Part shown: in pieces, positions 58,494 to 64,000 of the stretch | Layout: the number at the start of each line of letters is the position of its first letter | Position numbering within the stretch: position 1 is the first letter of the stretch | Assembly (NCBI RefSeq): GCF_014837235.1 | Contig: NZ_JACYFT010000001.1 | Span: 881,688 to 945,687 of the forward strand | Length of the DNA stretch: 64,000 nucleotides | Source: Limnohabitans radicicola | GTDB taxonomy: Bacteria > Pseudomonadota > Gammaproteobacteria > Burkholderiales > Burkholderiaceae_C | Reading direction: 5' to 3' | Position numbers and translations under genes: made by a program | Notes under the pieces: generated by a model | The model's input: only the letters and a program-made list of their open reading frames with translations | The model's database searches: none | Told to the model about the DNA's origin: nothing

Positions 58494-58969
58494 TGGACAT
58501 TCACCCCCTTTGCCAGGCCCTGGCCTCGTGCCTCATCGAGCGCAAATGGTTCATCGCCACGGCCGAAAGCTGCACAGGCGGCATGATTGCAGCGCGTTGC
58601 ACCGATCTTGCGGGCTCCAGTGCCTGGTTCGAGCGCGGGTTTGTGACATATTCCAACGCCGCCAAACAGGAATTGCTGGGTGTAGACCCTGCGCTCATCC
58701 AGGCGCATGGCGCCGTGAGCGAAGCAGTGGCCAAAGCCATGGTGCTGGGGGCTTTCAACCACGCCAAAGTGCAAGCATCCGTTGCAGTCACCGGGGTGGC
58801 GGGGCCAAGTGGCGGGAGCGCAGACAAACCCGTGGGCACGGTCTGGTTGGCCTGGTGCATCAACGGTGCCGTGGATGCGCAAAAAATGGTTTTTGCCGGC
58901 GACCGGGCGGCTGTGCGTGAGGCCACCACAGCCCACGCACTGCAAGGCCTTTTGACACGGATTGCATGA
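58493..58969 (+). CDS. pncC: Nicotinamide-nucleotide amidase (CinA C-terminal domain family)
   Basis: A 158-aa stand-alone CinA C-terminal-domain protein that deamidates nicotinamide mononucleotide. The start MDIHPLCQALASCL and the motifs TAESCTGG, TYSNAAK and TGVAGPSGG are family hallmarks. It lacks the N-terminal competence/damage-related domain, a common short form. The ATG at 58493 overlaps pgpA. A bidirectional terminator follows 9 bp after its stop. Confidence 0.95.
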   Translation: MDIHPLCQALASCLIERKWFIATAESCTGGMIAARCTDLAGSSAWFERGFVTYSNAAKQELLGVDPALIQAHGAVSEAVAKAMVLGAFNHAKVQASVAVTGVAGPSGGSADKPVGTVWLAWCINGAVDAQKMVFAGDRAAVREATTAHALQGLLTRIA

Positions 58970-58971
58970 AC

Positions 58972-59001
58972 AAAAAAAGACCCGCATCAGCGGGTCTTTT
59001 T
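58972..59001. terminator. Bidirectional intrinsic terminator
   Basis: A perfect 7-bp stem (GACCCGC / GCGGGTC, 58979-58985 and 58990-58996) with a 4-nt loop, with seven A before it and five T after it. It serves pncC on the plus strand and the initiator tRNA with the ribosomal operon on the minus strand. Confidence 0.92.
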
Positions 59002-59023
59002 CAATGTCAGTCGAGACTGAATT

Positions 59024-59100
<77 letters not shown>

Positions 59101-59119
59101 GTAAGAGATGAATTATACC

Positions 59120-59506
59120 TTATTCTGCGGCCTGTTCGGGAGAAGAATCAGCGCGATCGACCAATTCGACCAAAGCCATCGGTGCGTTGTCGCCCACACG
59201 GAAACCCATTTTCAGGATACGTGTGTAGCCACCAGGACGCTTGGCAAAGCGGGGGCCCAGGTCGGCGAACAATTTGACGACGCTGTCGCGGTCGCGCAAG
59301 CGGTTGAATGCCAGACGCTTGTTGGCCAGCGAGTCTTCTTTGGCCAAGGTGATCATGGGTTCGATCACACGGCGCAGCTCTTTGGCTTTGGGCAATGTGG
59401 TCTTGATGACTTCGTGCTCGATGAGCGAGTTCATCATGTTGCGGAGCATCGCGAGGCGGTGCTCGCTGGTGCGGTTGAGTTTGCGGAGGCCGTGACCGTG
59501 ACGCAT
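59120..59506 (-). CDS. rplQ: 50S ribosomal protein L17
   Basis: A 128-aa protein at the end of the alpha operon. The start [20 protein letters not shown] is unmistakable, as is [12 protein letters not shown]. Length is normal. It follows rpoA by 82 bp, which hold a small CCCGGA hairpin near 59564-59580. Confidence 0.98.
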   Translation of the reverse strand: MRHGHGLRKLNRTSEHRLAMLRNMMNSLIEHEVIKTTLPKAKELRRVIEPMITLAKEDSLANKRLAFNRLRDRDSVVKLFADLGPRFAKRPGGYTRILKMGFRVGDNAPMALVELVDRADSSPEQAAE

Positions 59507-59588
59507 GGTGCTTTCCTTTCTTTATTAAACAGGCAGCCGTATCAGGTACTGCCCGTGCACACCCCGGATTTTTTCCGGGAACTTGAAA

Positions 59589-60581
59589 TTATCGCTTTTC
59601 CAGACCTGCAGGTGGCCAGGCTTCGAGCTTCATACCCAAAGTCAGACCGCGAGAGGCCAGAACTTCCTTGATTTCGTTGAGTGACTTGCGACCCAGGTTA
59701 GGGGTCTTGAGCAACTCGTTCTCGGTGCGCTGGATGAGGTCACCGATGTAGTAGATGTTTTCTGCTTTGAGGCAGTTGGCCGAACGAACCGTGAGTTCGA
59801 GCTCGTCCACAGGGCGCAACAGGATCGGATCGAAGTTGCCTGCACCACCGCGTTGAGCGGGTGCATCGAAAGCCGACAATTCGCCGCCTTCGAGCTGTGC
59901 GAACACAGCCAGCTGTTCGACCAGAATCTTGGCCGAAGCACGCACAGCGTCTTCAGCGGTGATGGCACCGTTGGTCTCGATTTCGAGAACCAGTTTGTCC
60001 AGATCGGTACGCTGTTCAACACGAGCGCTCTCGACGGTGTAGCTCACGCGCTGAACCGGGGAGAACGATGCATCCAGAACGATGCGACCCAACGCCTTGG
60101 TAGGCTCATCGGCGAAGCGACGCATGTTGCCGGGCACATAACCACGGCCTTTTTCAACCTTGATTTGCATGTCCAGCTTACCGCCTTGCGACAAGTTGGC
60201 AATCACGTGCTCGGGGTTGATGATTTCAACGTCGTGCGGTGTCTGGATGTCGGCAGCAGTGACGGCGCCTTCACCGTCCTTGCGCAGGCTCAGCGTGACT
60301 TCATCGCGGTTGTGGAGCTTGAACACCACGCCCTTGAGGTTCAACAAGATGTTGACCACGTCTTCCTGGACGCCATCGATGGACGAGTACTCATGCACCA
60401 CGCCAGCAATGGTCACTTCGGTTGCTGAATAGCCGACCATGGAGGACAGCAGCACGCGACGCAGGGCATTGCCCAGCGTGTGGCCGTAGCCACGCTCGAA
60501 AGGCTCGAGTGTGACCTTGGCGCGGTTGGCCGCCAGTTGTTCGACCTGGATGGCTTTGGGTTTCAGCAGATTGGTTTGCAT
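59589..60581 (-). CDS. rpoA: RNA polymerase alpha subunit
   Basis: A 330-aa alpha subunit. The N-terminal assembly domain ([20 protein letters not shown]) and the C-terminal DNA- and activator-binding domain ([40 protein letters not shown]) are complete. It follows rpsD by 104 bp. Confidence 0.99.
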   Translation of the reverse strand: MQTNLLKPKAIQVEQLAANRAKVTLEPFERGYGHTLGNALRRVLLSSMVGYSATEVTIAGVVHEYSSIDGVQEDVVNILLNLKGVVFKLHNRDEVTLSLRKDGEGAVTAADIQTPHDVEIINPEHVIANLSQGGKLDMQIKVEKGRGYVPGNMRRFADEPTKALGRIVLDASFSPVQRVSYTVESARVEQRTDLDKLVLEIETNGAITAEDAVRASAKILVEQLAVFAQLEGGELSAFDAPAQRGGAGNFDPILLRPVDELELTVRSANCLKAENIYYIGDLIQRTENELLKTPNLGRKSLNEIKEVLASRGLTLGMKLEAWPPAGLEKR

Positions 60582-60685
60582 TCAGACTTCCTGTCAATAC
60601 CCCCGGCTCGTTACACCGGTAAGGCTGATGAAGCACCCGGAGCCACCTTGCGCGGCGACCCGGGAACGATTGAAACGACTCAGAA

Positions 60686-61309
60686 TTAACGCGAGTACAG
60701 TTCGACGATCAACGATTCGTTGATGTCGGCGCCGAATTCGTCACGATCAGGAACCTTCTTGAAGGTGCCTTCGGCTTTGTCGGCATTGACTTCGATCCAA
60801 GCGGGGATGCCCACTTGAGCCGCCAGTTGCAGAGCTTCAACCACGCGGTTTTGCTTCTTGGATTTTTCACGGACAGCGATCACGTCACCGGCCTTGACCA
60901 GGTAAGACGGGATGTTCACGGATTGACCGTTCACGGTGATCGCCTTGTGCGACACCAGCTGACGCGCTTCGGCACGTGTGGAGCCAAAGCCCATGCGGTA
61001 CACCACATTGTCCAGGCGGCACTCGAGCAATGCGAGCAAGTTGGAGCCGGTGTTGCCTTTGCGGCGATCGGCTTCAGCGAAGTAGCGACGGAATTGCTTT
61101 TCCAGCACGCCGTACATGCGCTTGACTTTTTGCTTTTCGCGCAACTGCAGACCGTAGTCAGAGGTGCGCTGACCAGAAGTGCGGCCGTGCTGGCCTGGCT
61201 TGGTGTCGAATTTGGACTTGTCCGCGATCGAGCGACGTGCGCTCTTGAGGAACAGGTCGGTGCCTTCACGGCGGGAGAGTTTGGCCTTGGGGCCGAGGTA
61301 GCGTGCCAC
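60686..61309 (-). CDS. rpsD: 30S ribosomal protein S4 (GTG start)
   Basis: A 207-aa primary rRNA-binding protein and translational repressor. The usual start [20 protein letters not shown] follows a GTG at 61309 with AAAGGAA 7 nt upstream; the longer frame to 61369 has no support, so GTG is accepted. The S4 RNA-binding domain ([19 protein letters not shown]) is intact. In other bacteria S4 represses its own operon. Confidence 0.97.
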   Translation of the reverse strand: MARYLGPKAKLSRREGTDLFLKSARRSIADKSKFDTKPGQHGRTSGQRTSDYGLQLREKQKVKRMYGVLEKQFRRYFAEADRRKGNTGSNLLALLECRLDNVVYRMGFGSTRAEARQLVSHKAITVNGQSVNIPSYLVKAGDVIAVREKSKKQNRVVEALQLAAQVGIPAWIEVNADKAEGTFKKVPDRDEFGADINESLIVELYSR

Positions 61310-61399
61310 TTGGATTTCCTTTGATGTACAACTACCGCATTCTGAAAATGCGGGAGCCAGGCGATGCAAGCATGGCCTGGCGGTGGGCTTGGTGAAAAA

Positions 61400-61804
61400 T
61401 TAGATGCGGCGGCGCTTTTGAGGGCGGCAGCCGTTGTGCGGCACAGGCGTCACGTCCGAGATGGAAGTGATGCGGATGCCCAGGGCGCCCAGGGCGCGCA
61501 CAGAAGATTCACGGCCAGGACCTGGGCCCTTGATCTCGACGTCGAGATTCTTGATGCCTTGGTCTTGAGCAGCGCGACCAGCGACTTCAGAAGCAACCTG
61601 AGCTGCGAAAGGTGTCGATTTGCGCGAACCCTTGAAGCCCTGGCCACCGGAAGAAGCCCACGACAGAGCGTTGCCCTGACGGTCGGTGATCGTGATGATG
61701 GTGTTGTTGAACGAAGCGTGAACGTGTGCGATGCCGTCAGCAATGTTCTTGCGGACTTTTTTGCGGACACGCTGAGCTGCGCTGTTCGATGGTGATTTAG
61801 CCAT
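61400..61804 (-). CDS. rpsK: 30S ribosomal protein S11
   Basis: A 134-aa platform protein. Sequence [20 protein letters not shown] and the C-terminal [20 protein letters not shown] are diagnostic. It lies 90 bp before rpsD, an interval that includes two small inverted repeats (CCGCATT / AATGCGG and CCAGGC / GCCTGG). Confidence 0.98.
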   Translation of the reverse strand: MAKSPSNSAAQRVRKKVRKNIADGIAHVHASFNNTIITITDRQGNALSWASSGGQGFKGSRKSTPFAAQVASEVAGRAAQDQGIKNLDVEIKGPGPGRESSVRALGALGIRITSISDVTPVPHNGCRPQKRRRI

Positions 61805-61823
61805 AATGGTCTCTCAATCCTGA

Positions 61824-62189
61824 TTATTTCTTCAGTGCTGCAGCGCCTTTGCGCGGACCCTTACGGGTACGGGCATTGGTACGTGTACGCTGACCACGCA
61901 TTGGCAGACCGCGACGATGACGGAAACCGCGGTAGCAACCGATGTCCATCAAACGCTTGATGTTCATGGTGGTTTCACGACGCAGGTCACCTTCAATGGT
62001 GAATTCAGCGATGTGATCGCGAATTTTTTCCAGGTCACCGTCAGTCAGATCTTTGATCTTCTTGGAATACGCAATGTCGCAAGCTTCGCAGATTTTGCGA
62101 GCGCGGGTGCGACCAATACCGAAGATGGCGGTCAGGCCAATTTCAGTGTGTTTGTGCGGCGGAATGTTGATGCCAGCGATACGTGCCAT
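61824..62189 (-). CDS. rpsM: 30S ribosomal protein S13
   Basis: A 121-aa head protein contacting the 50S subunit and P-site tRNA. The start [19 protein letters not shown] and the C-terminal [18 protein letters not shown] are standard. It lies 24 bp after rpmJ and 19 bp before rpsK. Confidence 0.98.
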   Translation of the reverse strand: MARIAGINIPPHKHTEIGLTAIFGIGRTRARKICEACDIAYSKKIKDLTDGDLEKIRDHIAEFTIEGDLRRETTMNIKRLMDIGCYRGFRHRRGLPMRGQRTRTNARTRKGPRKGAAALKK

Positions 62190-62213
62190 TTTCGTCCTCT
62201 AAAACTAGTGCAA

Positions 62214-62327
62214 TCAGCCTTGACGCTGTTTGTGACGTGGATCTGTGCAGATCACGCGAACAACGCCTTTGCGGCGAATGATCTTGCAGTTGCGGCAAAT
62301 TTTCTTGACCGAAGCCGAAACTCTCAT
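62214..62327 (-). CDS. rpmJ: 50S ribosomal protein L36
   Basis: A 37-aa protein, too short for many gene finders. Translation reads [18 protein letters not shown] then [19 protein letters not shown], with the zinc ligands C11, C14, C27 and H32 of the zinc-binding form. An AGGAG Shine-Dalgarno lies 7 nt upstream. It is located between rpsM and secY. There is no infA gene beside it, although infA occurs at this place in some relatives. Confidence 0.97.
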   Translation of the reverse strand: MRVSASVKKICRNCKIIRRKGVVRVICTDPRHKQRQG

Positions 62328-62422
62328 GGTTTTCTCCTAAAACTCTTCGTTTAACCCGACCCACAAGCCTGGTTGGAATGGTTGCCCCGCGTGCGGCGCA
62401 GAAATTCAAATTTTCAAACCCA

Positions 62423-63742
62423 TCAGGACTTGAAGCTCGCTTTCTTCAAAAGCGAATCGTACTGTTGAGACATCAGGTAGTTTTGAACCTGCGCCATGAA
62501 ATCCATGGTGACGACCACAATGATCATCAGCGAAGTTCCGCCAAAATAAAACGGAACATTGTATTTCAAGATCAGGAACTCGGGCAACAAACACACAAAA
62601 GTGATGTAAGCAGCGCCGACCAATGTCAATCTCAGCAAAATCTTGTCGATATAACGGGCAGTTTGATCACCAGGACGGATGCCGGGGATGAATGCACCGC
62701 TTTTCTTCAAGTTGTCCGCTGTTTCCCGGCTGTTGAACACCAACGCCGTGTAGAAGAAGCAGAAGAATATGATGGCTGCCGCATAGAACATGACATAGAT
62801 CGGCTGACCTGGAGTCAATGCAGAGGCCACATCTTTGAAAAATGCGACGACAGGGTTGGTGGTTTCACCAGAGCTGAACCAGTTGATCACCGTTGCGGGC
62901 AGCAAAATGATCGACGAAGCAAAGATCGGAGGAATCACACCCGCCATGTTCAGCTTGAGCGGCAGGTGCGACGACTGACCGCCATACACCTTGTTGCCCA
63001 CCTGACGGCGCGCATAGTTCACGAGAATCTTGCGCTGGCCTCGCTCGACAAACACCACAAAGTAAGTCACCAGGACCACCAGTGCGAGAATGAAGATCGA
63101 AACCAGAGGTCCCATCGCACCCGTGCGAACCAGCTCAAACAAGCCGCCCATGGCGTTCGGGAGACCGGCCGCGATACCTGCAAAAATCAGGATCGAAATG
63201 CCATTGCCCAGACCACGCTCGGTGATTTGTTCACCCAGCCACATCAGGAACATCGTGCCAGCGGTCAGGCTGATCACGGCAGTCATGCGGAAACCAAAAC
63301 CAGGCTGAATCACCAGGCCCGCAGAAGCTTCCAACGCCATGGCGATACCCAGCGACTGGAACACTGCCAGCGCCAGAGCACCGAAACGCGTGTACTGCGT
63401 GATCTTGCGACGGCCCGCTTCGCCTTCTTTCTTGAGTTGCTCGAAAGCGGGCAACACGTAAGTCAGCAACTGCATCACGATGGACGCAGAGATGTAAGGC
63501 ATGATGCCCAACGCGAACACAGTGAAGCGCGACAAGGCCCCACCCGAGAACATGTTGAACAGGCTCAAAATGCCGCCTTGCTGGCCATTGAACAACTGCT
63601 TGAGCTGATCAGGATCGATGCCCGGCACAGGGATATGCGCCCCGATGCGGTAGACCACCAGCGCGAGCAGCAAGAAGACCAGCCGACGACTGAGGTCACC
63701 GTACTTGCCTGACTTGGCTGTTGTATTAGCGCTGGTTGCCAC
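62423..63742 (-). CDS. secY: Preprotein translocase subunit SecY (GTG start)
   Basis: A 439-aa channel subunit of the Sec translocon with ten membrane helices. The start [20 protein letters not shown] follows a GTG at 63742 with only a weak ribosome site. Conserved segments include [12 protein letters not shown] [10 protein letters not shown], and the TM10 end near the C-terminus. It lies 22 bp after rplO and 95 bp before rpmJ. Confidence 0.98.
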   Translation of the reverse strand: MATSANTTAKSGKYGDLSRRLVFLLLALVVYRIGAHIPVPGIDPDQLKQLFNGQQGGILSLFNMFSGGALSRFTVFALGIMPYISASIVMQLLTYVLPAFEQLKKEGEAGRRKITQYTRFGALALAVFQSLGIAMALEASAGLVIQPGFGFRMTAVISLTAGTMFLMWLGEQITERGLGNGISILIFAGIAAGLPNAMGGLFELVRTGAMGPLVSIFILALVVLVTYFVVFVERGQRKILVNYARRQVGNKVYGGQSSHLPLKLNMAGVIPPIFASSIILLPATVINWFSSGETTNPVVAFFKDVASALTPGQPIYVMFYAAAIIFFCFFYTALVFNSRETADNLKKSGAFIPGIRPGDQTARYIDKILLRLTLVGAAYITFVCLLPEFLILKYNVPFYFGGTSLMIIVVVTMDFMAQVQNYLMSQQYDSLLKKASFKS

Positions 63743-63764
63743 GGACTTGCTCTTTCACCGACAT

Positions 63765-64000
63765 TCAGGCCACGGAGCCACCAGCTGCCTCGATGGCAGC
63801 CTTGGCACCAGCGGTAGCACCAATGCCTGTCAGCTTGACGGCTTTGGTGAGTTCACCGGACTTGATGACTTTGACCACTTTGGCCAGCTGGGAAACGAGA
63901 CCCGCTTGCTTGAGTGCCAACAGATCCACTTCGGCCAGACCCAGATCGCTCAGGGTGGACAAAGTGATTTCTGCATTGAACTTCAGCAGATGAGACTTGA
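63765..64000 (-). CDS. rplO: 50S ribosomal protein L15, C-terminal part (window edge)
   Basis: The last 77 residues of L15, cut at the window end. In frame it reads [20 protein letters not shown], then [20 protein letters not shown] and ends [11 protein letters not shown]. The order rplO-secY is the normal end of the spc operon. The start lies beyond 64000. Confidence 0.93.
   Translation of the reverse strand, partial: KSHLLKFNAEITLSTLSDLGLAEVDLLALKQAGLVSQLAKVVKVIKSGELTKAVKLTGIGATAGAKAAIEAAGGSVA

Overview
This window looks like the chromosome of a high-GC betaproteobacterium of the order Burkholderiales, most likely a Comamonadaceae member (Limnohabitans, Rhodoferax or Hydrogenophaga type). 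The evidence is the gene orders glyQ-glyS-gmhB-plsC, rpe-gph-trpEGDC, tRNA-Tyr/Gly/Thr-tuf-tRNA-Trp-secE-nusG-rplKAJL-rpoBC and secY-rpmJ-rpsMKD-rpoA-rplQ, plus a NtrY/NtrX-like pair whose regulator lacks the AAA+ domain. No phage, insertion sequence, CRISPR array or clear genomic island is visible. Coding density is high, and most genes are on the minus strand.

Positions 1-13 kb hold accessory metabolism. A class of photolyase with an FeS cluster (four cysteines) comes first, followed by an SbtA-like bicarbonate/Na+ transporter transcribed away from a LysR regulator. Next is a run of minus-strand genes (thioesterase, isovaleryl-CoA dehydrogenase, beta-carbonic anhydrase, thiolase, SDR, acyl-CoA dehydrogenase, rhodanese, YchJ, HAD phosphatase) that can be read as one acyl-CoA/leucine degradation operon. 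It is headed by a MerR-type, LiuR-like regulator. A perfect 22-bp palindrome precedes the operon and a perfect 16-bp palindrome lies in the divergent interval with a metallo-beta-lactamase-fold gene, which predicts a compact local regulon. A REP-like inverted doublet sits inside the operon.

Positions 12-25 kb carry the cell-envelope and translation cluster (SprT/YgjP-like peptidase, plsC, gmhB, glyS, glyQ, lnt, corC), then a GNAT protein, a long-chain acyl-CoA ligase, a second MBL-fold hydrolase and an exported M20 peptidase. From 25 to 36 kb there is signal transduction: a membrane-bound orphan histidine kinase transcribed away from a chemotaxis receptor that carries its sensor domain at the cytoplasmic C-terminus, tRNA-Phe, the NtrY/NtrX-like system, a DUF4390 protein, RsmB and a LemA-like membrane protein.

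Positions 36-50 kb are the rpoC-rpoB-rplL-rplJ-rplA-rplK-nusG-secE-tRNA-Trp-tuf-tRNA-Thr/Gly/Tyr block, with an L10-type leader and a row of four hairpins between rplL and rpoB. Positions 50-57 kb carry ung and the trp genes; ahead of trpE there is a 31-codon leader peptide with two nearby Trp codons. On the plus strand, apaG, then thiL-pgpA-cinA, converge on a bidirectional terminator shared with the initiator tRNA. The window ends in the alpha/spc ribosomal operon (rplQ, rpoA, rpsD, rpsK, rpsM, rpmJ, secY, partial rplO).

I did not find an obviously new defence or mobile system. The most informative non-routine signals are the LiuR-like palindromes with their predicted regulon, the trp leader peptide, the C-terminal-sensor receptor paired with an orphan kinase, the hairpin array between rplL and rpoB, the REP doublet and an acceptor-stem mismatch in tRNA-Phe.
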